A stretch of 64,000 nucleotides of DNA from Thermococcus gorgonarius. Lineage in GTDB: Archaea; Methanobacteriota_B; Thermococci; Thermococcales; Thermococcaceae. The DNA lies in contig NZ_CP014855.1 of NCBI RefSeq assembly GCF_002214385.1, forward strand, positions 868,001-932,000, written 5' to 3'. Below, piece after piece: positions 24,984 through 33,289 of the stretch. The notes under the pieces are model-generated. The model saw only the letters and a list, made by a program, of their open reading frames with translations, was not told the DNA's origin and searched no databases. Within the stretch, counting starts at the first letter, position 1. Each line of letters begins with the position of its first letter. The translations under genes and the position numbers were made by a program.

Positions 24984-25328
24984 TTAAACAGAAACGTCGC
25001 CGGTTTCCTCAGCATCTTCCCGGGCTACGGCCTCTATGTAGGACACCATGTCGTGGATGGCCAGGAAGTCGAGGAAGGCCACGACCCCCTTGAGGATGAC
25101 ACCGGCTATGAGATAGAATATCGCCAGAAACAGGTCGAGACCGAGGTATATGAGAGCCACCTTCACCGCGTTCCTGTTTTCAACGTAGACGCCGTAGGCC
25201 AGGATCAGGTCGAGTACAACAAAGGGACCGTAGATGAAAGGGCTTGAGAAAACGCTGATACCGTTTAAGATGGCCTGTATCAAAAGGACTATCGCGGTCA
25301 CCTTCAGCGTCCCAAAGGCCAGTTTCAT
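24984..25328 (-). CDS. Hypothetical membrane protein
   Basis: This 114-residue protein has three to four hydrophobic segments (about 8-24, 30-48, 55-78 and 80-92) and an acidic C-terminal tail. I do not recognise the family. Its start overlaps the MazG stop by four bases, so the two are translationally coupled. The gene runs toward the DUF2178 operon, with an AT-rich gap of about 60 bases between its end and that operon's TATA box. Confidence 0.65.
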   Translation of the reverse strand: MKLAFGTLKVTAIVLLIQAILNGISVFSSPFIYGPFVVLDLILAYGVYVENRNAVKVALIYLGLDLFLAIFYLIAGVILKGVVAFLDFLAIHDMVSYIEAVAREDAEETGDVSV

Positions 25329-25648
25329 TCCCGTCCCTCCACAGGATATTTTCTGGCGTTCTTTGCTATCTTCTTCAGGGCAGCATTCTCAAGGTCAATT
25401 CCAAGTTCATGGGCCAGGAGAACCAGGTAGATTAAAACGTCCGCCAGCTCGTCTTCAAGGTTTTCCCTTTCCACAGGATCATTCATCGAAGCCAGTATTT
25501 CTTCGTTCTCCCTCCACTGGAAGTGCTCCAGCAGCTCGCCGAGTTCAACCGCTATAGAAATGGCCAGATTTTTCGGGGTGTGGTATCTCTTCCAGTTCCT
25601 TTCGTCTCTAAACCTGACGAGTTCCCTCTCAATTTCCCGCAGGGACAT
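25325..25648 (-). CDS. MazG-like nucleotide pyrophosphohydrolase
   Basis: This all-alpha NTP pyrophosphohydrolase of 107 residues carries the metal-binding pattern: AVELGELLEHFQW (about 33-45, EXXE) and ENLEDELADVLIYLV (about 62-76, EXXD). Residues NLAISIAVE and the final ARKYPVEG match the RS21-C6/MazG-type pyrophosphatases that remove non-canonical dNTPs. ATG has GGTGAG upstream. Confidence 0.9.
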   Translation of the reverse strand: MSLREIERELVRFRDERNWKRYHTPKNLAISIAVELGELLEHFQWRENEEILASMNDPVERENLEDELADVLIYLVLLAHELGIDLENAALKKIAKNARKYPVEGRE

Positions 25649-25657
25649 GCTCTCACC

Positions 25658-25945
25658 TCAATACTCATGGGGCCTGCTTTTCCGGAGAAGCTCCAAAAGT
25701 CTTAGAAGTTCTTCAAGTTCTTCCTCCGTGAAGTACTTGCCCAAATCATCCTCGGGATCCAGGGAAGCTAAGTAATCCCTGAGCTTCTCCAGGTCTCTCA
25801 AGTCCTCGTCCAGTTCGGAGGCCCTCTGAAGGAACTCAAAGCTGGTGTATGGAGTCTCAAACGCCCTCTGCTGGTTGGCTGTCAGGGCTATCTTAAGCTC
25901 ACCTATGGTTTCCTCAACGATCGAAAGCAGTTCTTCAACTTTCAT
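25658..25945 (-). CDS. Hypothetical acidic helical protein
   Basis: This is an acidic protein of about 95 residues, nearly all helical (ELDEDLRDLEKLRDYLASLDPEDDLGKYFTEEELEELLRLLELLRKS pattern, with many Glu/Leu heptads). The N-terminal helix MKVEELLSIVEETIGELKIAL is amphipathic. I do not recognise it. ATG 25945 was chosen over GTG 25954 because it begins the amphipathic helix, though its ribosome site is weak. It is nine bases upstream of mazG and probably cotranscribed. Confidence 0.6.
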   Translation of the reverse strand: MKVEELLSIVEETIGELKIALTANQQRAFETPYTSFEFLQRASELDEDLRDLEKLRDYLASLDPEDDLGKYFTEEELEELLRLLELLRKSRPHEY

Positions 25946-26034
25946 AGCGCTCACTATCAGGGGTATTGTTGGATGGTATTTAAGGCCTCCGAAACGCTTT
26001 TATGAACAACGAGGTATAATCCCAGGGTGATCCC

Positions 26035-26289
26035 GTGGACTTCGCCCTCTTCATGGAGAGGTACGGTTACAAAATACTGCTCGGCCTCTTTGCCCTGATC
26101 ATAGTGGGCTTCTTCGCTTTCCTCGGCCTGTGGGTGTACGCCATGTTCAGGTTCCTTGGGGCCATAGCGGCTGTTGTGATACTCGGCTACGCGCTGTACG
26201 CGTTCATCGTCCAGAGGAGAGTTCTGGACGCACAGGCTGAAGCACACGGCAAGTACTTCTACGACCCCAAGTATGGCAAAAAACGCTGA
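26035..26289 (+). CDS. Small two-helix membrane protein
   Basis: This 84-residue protein has two membrane helices (about 12-32 and 36-60) and a polar C-terminal tail ending in basic residues (KYGKKR). Start is GTG 26035 with GGGTGAT upstream. The family is not recognised; two-helix proteins of this size are common in Thermococcales. Confidence 0.6.
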   Translation: MDFALFMERYGYKILLGLFALIIVGFFAFLGLWVYAMFRFLGAIAAVVILGYALYAFIVQRRVLDAQAEAHGKYFYDPKYGKKR

Positions 26290-26376
26290 GCTTTTTCGAA
26301 TATCCTTCGCACCACGTCCATATTTTCCGAGCCACAAGTTTTATACTCTCAGGCCCACATTCTGAAGGTGATCATA

Positions 26377-28290
26377 GTGGGGGCAGTTGAGGCTTACCCT
26401 TCTAACTCCTCTGAAGAGAGGGCTGAAAAGCGCGAAAAGAAGCTCTTAATGGGCAACGAGGCCATAGCCTATGGGGCCCTTGAGAGTGGCGTTGTTTTTG
26501 CGACGGGCTATCCTGGAACGCCTTCAACGGAAGTCGTTGAAACCATCGCGAAGCTTAAACCAGAGGTTTTCGCCGAGTGGGCACCCAACGAGAAAGTAGC
26601 CTTGGAGGAAGCCGCTGGAGTTGCCTACACCGGATTAAGGGCGCTCGTAACGATGAAGTGCGTCGGCCTGAACGTCGCCGCCGACCCGCTAATGAGCCTG
26701 GCTTATTCTGGAGTTGAGGGAGGTCTCGTTGTCCTCGTGGCGGACGACCCGGGGCCGCATACCAGCCAGACGGAGCAGGACGACCGCTATTACGGTAAAA
26801 TTTCCCTCCTTCCTGTTCTTGAACCTGCAGATCCCCAGGAAGCCCACGACCTCATAAAGTACGCCTACGAGCTGAGCGAGCGCTACAAGGTTCCGGTGAT
26901 CTTCCGCACCACAACAAGGGTTAACCACACGACGGCCGATGTTGAAGTTGGCGAGTTCGTCGAGCTGGACAGGAAGCCCGTCTTCAAGAAGGACATCGAG
27001 AGATACGTTAGGGCCAGCATGGAGGGCAACAGGAAGAGGCATAAGTGGCTCAACGAGACTCTCGCTAAAATCGAGGAGGAGTTCAACTCAATGTCCTTCA
27101 ACTGGATTGAGGGAAAGGAAGGCGCCAGAATCGGAATAATCGTCGAGGGGGCGCCCTACAACTACGTGAGGGAAGTGCTCCCGAAGATCAACGCGGACTT
27201 CAAGGTTCTCAAGCTCTCAACGCCCCACCCGCTCCCGAGGAAGCTGGTTACTGACTTCCTGAAGACGGTTGACTACGCGATAGTAATCGAGGACGGCGCG
27301 CCCTTCCTCGAGGAAGAGGTCAAGATAGCGGCCTACGAATCCGCCCTAAACGTCCCGATATACGGCAAGAGGACAGGGCATTTGCCCCTTGAGGGAGAGC
27401 TTACGCCTTCGCTGGTCAGAAACGCCCTGCTGAGGCTCATCGGCGAGGAAAGTGAAACATACGAGAAGCCTGAGGAAGTCGCCTACGCCGAAAGTTTAGC
27501 ACCGAAGAGGCCTCCGGTGATGTGCCCCGGCTGTCCGCACCGTGGTTCTTATAGGGCAGTTCTCGACGCACTGAGGGATTTAAAGCTCGGCCGCTACAAG
27601 GTTCCCATACACGGTGACATAGGTTGCTACGCGTTATCTCTCCTCCCGCCGCTTGAAGCAATCTGGACGGAATACGTCATGGGCGCGAGCATAAGCTTGG
27701 CCAACGGCCAGAGCGTCGTCATGGACAAGAAGATAATAGCAACCATCGGAGACTCCACGTTCTTCCACAATGGAATTCAGCCTTTAATTGACGCCATCTA
27801 CAAGAACCTGAATGTACTCGTCATGATACTCGACAACAGGACGACGGCAATGACCGGCCACCAGCCGCACCCGGGAACAGGAGGAAGCGAAACGGGCAGG
27901 AAGTTCAACGAGATTGACATTGAGGCCCTCGTTAAGGCGCTGGGAGTGAAGTACGTCAAGACCGTTGACCCCTACGACCTCAAGGCAACCAGAGAGGCCA
28001 TTAAAGAGGCCATGCAGATTGAGGGGCCTGCAGTTATCATCGCGAAGCGCGAGTGCGTCATACCAGTCATAAGGCGCGGCGAGATCGGAGAGAAGCCAGT
28101 TGTCATCGAGGACAAGTGCACAGGCTGTAAGGCGTGCATTCTCCTGACCGGCTGTCCAGCATTGGTCTATGACCCCGAGACGAAGAAGGTCAGAATAGAT
28201 GAACTCCTCTGCACCGGTTGCGGCGTCTGCAACCAGACGTGCCCGTTCGACGCCATAAAGTTCCCGAGTGAGCTGGAGAAGGGGGCTTAG
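26377..28290 (+). CDS. iorA: Indolepyruvate ferredoxin oxidoreductase, alpha subunit
   Basis: IorA, with IorB, oxidatively decarboxylates aryl pyruvates from aromatic amino acids to acyl-CoA, passing electrons to ferredoxin. The 637-residue protein shows the pyrimidine-binding part (FATGYPGTPSTE, about 45-56), the thiamine diphosphate site (GDIGCYALSLLPP, and GDSTFFHNGIQPL with LDNRTTAMTG, about 460-495) and two C-terminal [4Fe-4S] motifs (CTGCKACILLTGCP and CTGCGVCNQTCP, about 585-630). TATA TTTTATACT near 26338-26346 precedes; GTG 26377 follows GGTGAT, and GTG 26368 is an alternative. iorB is not next to it; a minus-strand gene follows. Confidence 0.95.
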   Translation: MGAVEAYPSNSSEERAEKREKKLLMGNEAIAYGALESGVVFATGYPGTPSTEVVETIAKLKPEVFAEWAPNEKVALEEAAGVAYTGLRALVTMKCVGLNVAADPLMSLAYSGVEGGLVVLVADDPGPHTSQTEQDDRYYGKISLLPVLEPADPQEAHDLIKYAYELSERYKVPVIFRTTTRVNHTTADVEVGEFVELDRKPVFKKDIERYVRASMEGNRKRHKWLNETLAKIEEEFNSMSFNWIEGKEGARIGIIVEGAPYNYVREVLPKINADFKVLKLSTPHPLPRKLVTDFLKTVDYAIVIEDGAPFLEEEVKIAAYESALNVPIYGKRTGHLPLEGELTPSLVRNALLRLIGEESETYEKPEEVAYAESLAPKRPPVMCPGCPHRGSYRAVLDALRDLKLGRYKVPIHGDIGCYALSLLPPLEAIWTEYVMGASISLANGQSVVMDKKIIATIGDSTFFHNGIQPLIDAIYKNLNVLVMILDNRTTAMTGHQPHPGTGGSETGRKFNEIDIEALVKALGVKYVKTVDPYDLKATREAIKEAMQIEGPAVIIAKRECVIPVIRRGEIGEKPVVIEDKCTGCKACILLTGCPALVYDPETKKVRIDELLCTGCGVCNQTCPFDAIKFPSELEKGA

Positions 28291-28305
28291 CCCCCCAACT
28301 TAAAT

Positions 28306-29001
28306 TTACCTCCGAAGTAACTCCAGGACCTCAAGGATTCCCTCGACGCTGGGAACCTCGAAGCCCCTCTCGTGGATCTGCCTTACTTCTTCTGCCTCTG
28401 GATTTATCCAGACGGCCCACATTCCAGCCTTTAAAGCTCCCTCGAAGTCTTCCGCCTTCGTGTCACCGATGTGTATTGCTTCCTCCGGCTTCACGTTGAA
28501 AGCTTTGAGAGGCTTCTCGAACATCTCCTTCATGGGCTTGAAGGCCCTGACTTCGTCCGCGAAGAATGTCCTGTCGATGTACTCCATGAGTCCAAACCTT
28601 TCGAGCAAAAGCCTTGTGTAGGAACCGGGCCAGAACATCACGTTGCCCGTAACTGTAACCTTTAGGCCTTTCTTTTTAACACCTTCGAGGGCCTCTCTAG
28701 CTCCTGGCAGGACTATCTCGTCCCCAACCCTCAGAACTGCCCTCGCAGCGGCCCTCCTAACGAGTTCGACGTCAATCCCGAGGAGCTCGGCCAGCATCTC
28801 CTGGCTCTCCTCCAGAGCCCGGGATGGGTCGCCGGCCTCCTTAGAGCGCATTGCCTTTATCCTCTCCCTCGTGAGCATCATGCCCTCAACTACATCCACT
28901 ATGCACGCTCCCATAAGCTTTGAGAGCTCAACTGCCATTGCGTCGAGCATGACGTTTATATCGAGGAGAGTGTTCCAGACGTCGAATGACACCAGCTTCA
29001 T
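28306..29001 (-). CDS. HAD-superfamily hydrolase
   Basis: A 231-residue HAD phosphatase with motif [11 protein letters not shown] (5-14), motif II Thr in VTVTGN (about 115), motif III Lys in [10 protein letters not shown] (about 154) and motif [15 protein letters not shown] (about 177-189). The helical cap between motifs I and II suggests subfamily IA. The Trp in DVWNT instead of the usual Asp-x-Asp means motif I has DxW: the second catalytic Asp is replaced by Trp, as in haloacid dehalogenase-like members. ATG 29001 has GGTGGT upstream. Substrate unknown. Confidence 0.85.
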   Translation of the reverse strand: MKLVSFDVWNTLLDINVMLDAMAVELSKLMGACIVDVVEGMMLTRERIKAMRSKEAGDPSRALEESQEMLAELLGIDVELVRRAAARAVLRVGDEIVLPGAREALEGVKKKGLKVTVTGNVMFWPGSYTRLLLERFGLMEYIDRTFFADEVRAFKPMKEMFEKPLKAFNVKPEEAIHIGDTKAEDFEGALKAGMWAVWINPEAEEVRQIHERGFEVPSVEGILEVLELLRR

Positions 29002-29042
29002 GGGAACCACCGAAGGGAATATCAAAAGAAGAATTTAAAATT

Positions 29043-29297
29043 TCACGGCTCGGCCGCGAGGTATACTCCGTCCCTCTCAAAGGCTTCGAAGACCTTTCCG
29101 CCATCCTTCGTTTTGAGCTCAACGAGGACTCTCTTCGGGGTCTTTTCCACTTCAACCTCTACCTTTCTGGTGCTGAGAACCTGTATAAAGGCATCCCCCA
29201 GCCTTTCAAACTCAAAAACGAGTGCATCATCCTCCCAGCGGTGGCCGCGGTAGGAGACGCCGCCCATGCGGAAGGTAACCTCAAGAACGATTTTCAT
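29043..29297 (-). CDS. Hypothetical protein
   Basis: This 84-residue protein consists mainly of beta strands with alternating hydrophobic residues (KIVLEVTFRMGGVSYRG, DALVFEFERLG, KRVLVELKTKDGG). There is no membrane segment or clear active site. I do not recognise it. ATG 29297 follows GGAGGAA. It lies between the HAD gene and the DHH nuclease on the same strand. Confidence 0.6.
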   Translation of the reverse strand: MKIVLEVTFRMGGVSYRGHRWEDDALVFEFERLGDAFIQVLSTRKVEVEVEKTPKRVLVELKTKDGGKVFEAFERDGVYLAAEP

Positions 29298-29367
29298 CCA
29301 CCATTCCTCCATATCTTTCTTCGGAATAGGTTCTCTTAGAAGGTTAAAAAGGTTGGCAGGAGGTAAA

Positions 29368-31593
29368 TCATGCTTTCTTCTTCAGCTTGACAACCTGCTT
29401 CGCGAACTCCTCTAAAACTTCCTTCCTCATGCCCTCGAAGAACTTTATCGAGCCCGCGTAGCTGTGGCCGCCGCCCTCTATTCCGGCACTCGGCAGTTTC
29501 TCCTGCAGTTTTGGAATTATCTCGTTGAGGTCGAAGCCGTAAGCTGCCATTCCGTCGCTGGCCCTCACAACGGCGAAGTCCGGGCCGTAGGCGAGCGTTA
29601 GTATTGGCGAGTCCTCGCCGTACTTCTCTTTGAAGTGGTCGTGGATGAGTCCGCTCAGCTTGCCTGGTGAGGGATAGCTGAACTTCGGCGCGAAGAGTTC
29701 CACGTCTATCGTGTTGAACCTTATGCCGTTTGGAAGGACGACGCTCTTGACGTGCGGCAGGGATGCTTTGAGGGCCTTCTCCTGCTTCTCCTTTACTTCT
29801 GGATAGATCGCGTTTATGAGCTCACGGTGTCTCTGGAGGTTGCCGGTGAGGAGTAGTATCTCGTCGATGATGCCGTGCCCGTCCATGAACTTCCAGTAGA
29901 AGGCCTCGTGGTCTATCACCTCGGCTATCTTCTTCAGGTCTTCCTCGGTCAGGCCTTTGGCCTTCTTGGCTATCTCAAGGTACTGGTAGAACTCTGGTGC
30001 CTTGCTCCTGTCGCCGGTTCCCGCTATTGCCGGCAGGTGCTTTATCTTGTCCTCAACCTCGGGGTTGATGAAGCGGGCCACTTCGGTGGCGAGCATTCCA
30101 GCGGTAAGCTCGTAGTAGCCGCGCTTGACGTGGTGGGGATTGACGTGCACATCGACGTATTCATCAACCTTGGCCTTGTCCTCGCTCACCCACTCGCGCG
30201 GGTCGTGGTGGTCTATAACGACGATGGGAACTCCATAGGCCCTTATACGCTTGTAGGCCGGAATGTCCTCGCTCGTTCCTCCGTTGTCAACTATAACAAC
30301 GAGCGGGAGCGGGTCGCCAAACTTCTCGTGATCCTCGATCATGAATATGATGTCCTTGAGAACATCTTCGAGCTCGTAGAAGGGCGCCCTGCTTGGCCTC
30401 CTCTTAAAGAGCTTCCACCTGGCCTGCGGGTCCGGTGAGATCTGCTCTATGAGTGGGACTATAGCGTACTCCAAAGCCAGGCCGGAGGTGTAGCCGTCGG
30501 CATCGGCATGGTGCCTGAGGAGTATTGGCCTTCCCTCAAAGATTGCTCTTCTAATCATGAAGGCCGCCTTCATTATCTTGGGCTTGAGCTTCTCAAGAAC
30601 TTCACTCTCGACGAGGAAGCCCACATCCTCTGGCTGGGCGCGCTTGTCAAGCTCTGCCTCTATCTGCTGTTTGACCCTCGCTGCATCCGGTCCCCAGAGC
30701 CTAGCCATGTCGCTGACTTCTATCTGTATCTCGCCCGAGTGGAAGGCTATTTTGCCTATTATCTCAACGATGTCACCGACGTTGATGTTGGGATACGCCC
30801 TAACGCCCGGTGCCTCGAAGGCGGCCGCCCAGGTTATGCCGGTTCCGTCCGTTATTGTGAAGACGGTTGGGCCGCCGGTGACCTGTATCTGCGTTACTCT
30901 CCCCTGTATCCTTACCGTTTTACCTGCCATGTCCTTGCTTAGCTCAGCTATGGGCGTTACAGGTATCTCCTTTCTGACAACAACTTCTTTGTAGTGCTTA
31001 AGGGCAGATTCTATGAGGTCTATCTCCCTCTTATCGGGTCTAACGTCGAGAACCTGAACGAGTATCTCTTCGCCCGGTTTGTACTCTCTTCCACCCAGGA
31101 GGTCTTTACGCTTTATCAGGCCAACGACGTGAGGATTAAGCTTGACAAAGACTCCAAAGCGCTCGACTCTGTCGATTGTACCTTTGTAAACGTTTCCCAC
31201 CTCAACGTCTTCGTAGTCGCAGGTCTTGTCGAGGATGTAAACGACCTTATACTTCCTCAGGCAGTCCGGACAGACCCAAGTGGTTTCCATGCCGGGCTCC
31301 CAGGGCCCCTTGATTTTTCCACAGATGTCGCAGGCGAGAACCTTTCCCGTTCCGCCACAGGTCGGGCAGGTATCGTAAACTGGAACGGTTCCCTTCCCGT
31401 GACACTCTGGACAGGGGACTTCATCGACTTCCTCATCAACGCCAAAGTAGTCCAGGTTGCGGTAACCTTTGAGCTTGTCTTCGAGTTTAAAATCGGCAGG
31501 AACGTAACCCCAGCCACCGCACACCGGGCATTCCTTCTCGCCAACCTTTACCTTGCCCGTCCCATGGCATTCGGGGCACTCCTTCACAGCCAT
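29368..31593 (-). CDS. DHH-family nuclease with DnaJ-type zinc finger, S1 and OB domains
   Basis: Domains of this protein of about 741 residues, in order: four CxxCxGxG repeats as in DnaJ (CPECHGTG, CPVCGGWG, CPECHGKG, CPTCGGTG, residues 4-90) plus a further CDICG/CPDC pair; an S1 RNA-binding domain (about 135-205); an OB fold (about 220-300); a DHH phosphoesterase (HHADADGYTSG near 355 and VIDHHDP near 440); and a DHHA1 part with GGGHSYAGS near 705. From memory this matches the archaeal Hef-associated nuclease HAN, a trimeric 3'-5' exonuclease linked to DNA repair. RecJ-like proteins share the DHH core. ATG 31593 follows a GGGGGT site. Confidence 0.9.
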   Translation of the reverse strand: MAVKECPECHGTGKVKVGEKECPVCGGWGYVPADFKLEDKLKGYRNLDYFGVDEEVDEVPCPECHGKGTVPVYDTCPTCGGTGKVLACDICGKIKGPWEPGMETTWVCPDCLRKYKVVYILDKTCDYEDVEVGNVYKGTIDRVERFGVFVKLNPHVVGLIKRKDLLGGREYKPGEEILVQVLDVRPDKREIDLIESALKHYKEVVVRKEIPVTPIAELSKDMAGKTVRIQGRVTQIQVTGGPTVFTITDGTGITWAAAFEAPGVRAYPNINVGDIVEIIGKIAFHSGEIQIEVSDMARLWGPDAARVKQQIEAELDKRAQPEDVGFLVESEVLEKLKPKIMKAAFMIRRAIFEGRPILLRHHADADGYTSGLALEYAIVPLIEQISPDPQARWKLFKRRPSRAPFYELEDVLKDIIFMIEDHEKFGDPLPLVVIVDNGGTSEDIPAYKRIRAYGVPIVVIDHHDPREWVSEDKAKVDEYVDVHVNPHHVKRGYYELTAGMLATEVARFINPEVEDKIKHLPAIAGTGDRSKAPEFYQYLEIAKKAKGLTEEDLKKIAEVIDHEAFYWKFMDGHGIIDEILLLTGNLQRHRELINAIYPEVKEKQEKALKASLPHVKSVVLPNGIRFNTIDVELFAPKFSYPSPGKLSGLIHDHFKEKYGEDSPILTLAYGPDFAVVRASDGMAAYGFDLNEIIPKLQEKLPSAGIEGGGHSYAGSIKFFEGMRKEVLEEFAKQVVKLKKKA

Positions 31594-31690
31594 TTCCATA
31601 CCCCCTTTCTCTCTCCGCCCCACCTAGTGAAGCAGACTTATAACTTTGCCGGCTAAGGTTTATAACTGGAATGCAGAAGGTGAGAGAGCA

Positions 31691-32224
31691 ATGATGAGTG
31701 AATCCAATGCTGACAGGATGATGAGCCCCGAGCCTGAGCTCAAAAGCGTTGACCTAAAGGAGATAAACGAAAACCTCGATTCCATCAGGAGGCAGTTAGA
31801 CGAGCTCCAGAAGGAGCGAGAGCTAGAAAAGACCCCCGACAAACTGGGATGGGATGACATAGCCCAGGAGCTAGTGGGGGCGATAACCTTTGCCCTCCCC
31901 TTTCTCTTCACCGGAGAGCTCTGGGACGTGGCAAAGGACATCTCGATCGAGCGCTCCTTTGCGATATTCCTTCTAACGCTGGGTATTGCATATATCTTCA
32001 TAACCAAATCCAAAATCGGCAACCTCAAGCACGAAAACCTCTTCCACGTTCCCAAGAGACTCATAACAGTCTCGCTGATATCGTACACTATATCCGCCGG
32101 ACTGATCTACCTCTACGGGATAAACCACGTCGCCCACTTCAGCCCACTTCAATACGTAAACGCCACGGTTATAGTCAGTACATTTGCCGTGATAGGGGCC
32201 ATAGCCGTTGATATGGTGAAGTGA
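31691..32224 (+). CDS. DUF2391 family membrane protein
   Basis: The 177-residue protein begins with a charged, probably coiled-coil region (LKEINENLDSIRRQLDELQKERELEK, about 19-44), followed by four membrane helices (about 57-75, 85-103, 118-138 and 150-172). This fits DUF2391, of unknown function. ATG 31691 follows GGTGAGAGAG. The next gene starts immediately after the stop codon, so the two are coupled. Confidence 0.78.
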   Translation: MMSESNADRMMSPEPELKSVDLKEINENLDSIRRQLDELQKERELEKTPDKLGWDDIAQELVGAITFALPFLFTGELWDVAKDISIERSFAIFLLTLGIAYIFITKSKIGNLKHENLFHVPKRLITVSLISYTISAGLIYLYGINHVAHFSPLQYVNATVIVSTFAVIGAIAVDMVK

Positions 32225-33253
32225 ATGAGGATTATAACCGGAAAGGACTACGAAAAGTTCATGGACGAGGGCGCTATCCCCTTTCCTGAGTGCAGAAAAA
32301 ACAGGGAAGAGCTTGTTGGGTTCGTGAAAAATCTGAGAGGAGACGAAACGATTATTACCTCCAGCCTGGAACTCGTCGACCTGATTGCCTCCAACTTCAA
32401 AAAAGGAGAAGACAACGTTCTTATTTACTCCGAGACAGGTAAGTCGCTAACGCTCAAAGAGGTATACGAACTCAGAAAATACCTTGATTTCGACGTTAGA
32501 GGCGGATTCCCAAAGGAAAACGCCAGAACCACGGTGCTTTTCGTGGAAGGGAAAACAGACTCCAAGTTCTTTAAAGCTGTCTTCAAAAAGCTCTTCGAGT
32601 TCAGGGAAAGCAGAAGTTCCCCGGGAAACCTCAGGTTTATCGAAAGGGTTTTTGAGAGGGACAACTTCGACCTACTGAAGCGTGAGGATGGAGTGTACCT
32701 GGCGATTATCCCGAGCGAGGGCAATTCGGGTGTTATAAGAAACCTGGGCAACTTTCTGCGCGCTATGGACGTCTTCGGCTTCAATGTTCATAGAATAGGC
32801 GTTGCCGTTGACATCGACGAAGACGAGAAAAGTGCCATTGCCTCGATAGAGGGCACACTTTCTAGGTTCGACTACGAAAAAACCGATTACGGCTATCTTG
32901 TAGGCGAAACCGAGGTCGTTCCACTCTTCATAGGCCTCCCCTTCCGGGACGAGCTCATTGACTGGAAAAAGCCCACCGTTGAGGATCTCATGCTCCATCT
33001 CCTGGCCAAGGAGGGCCTGCTTGAAAGGATCAGACCGGGGTTAAAAGCCCTAAACGAGAACCTTGGGAGGAAGTTGAAACCAAAAGACGTCATGTATCTG
33101 GCCCTTTCCGCCTACGGCCACTGGGGCAACCTCGAGGGCTTCTACGAGCTCTTCGTCATGCGCTCCCGATTCAGAAACCTGAAAGCCATACTACGGGAAG
33201 CCAAACTGATGAAGGGAATTGCCCACCTGGCGTGGAGCGAAAAGGTAAAGTGA
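32225..33253 (+). CDS. Toprim-fold protein, DUF3226/OLD-nuclease-like
   Basis: The Toprim signature is present: a strand ending in FVEGKTD (about 110-116, catalytic Glu) and VAVDIDED (about 195-202, the DxD metal pair). Between them lies a helical insert. The N-terminal 100 residues have a Rossmann-like strand pattern, and the C-terminal part is helical. Toprim folds occur in OLD nucleases, primases and topoisomerases; the arrangement is like the stand-alone DUF3226 type. The ATG starts directly after the DUF2391 stop. Pairing of a Toprim nuclease with a small membrane protein is typical of defence modules, but this is speculation. Confidence 0.72.
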   Translation: MRIITGKDYEKFMDEGAIPFPECRKNREELVGFVKNLRGDETIITSSLELVDLIASNFKKGEDNVLIYSETGKSLTLKEVYELRKYLDFDVRGGFPKENARTTVLFVEGKTDSKFFKAVFKKLFEFRESRSSPGNLRFIERVFERDNFDLLKREDGVYLAIIPSEGNSGVIRNLGNFLRAMDVFGFNVHRIGVAVDIDEDEKSAIASIEGTLSRFDYEKTDYGYLVGETEVVPLFIGLPFRDELIDWKKPTVEDLMLHLLAKEGLLERIRPGLKALNENLGRKLKPKDVMYLALSAYGHWGNLEGFYELFVMRSRFRNLKAILREAKLMKGIAHLAWSEKVK

Positions 33254-33289
33254 AAATTAGCGAACAATTCCATAAGATGCTAACCGGAC

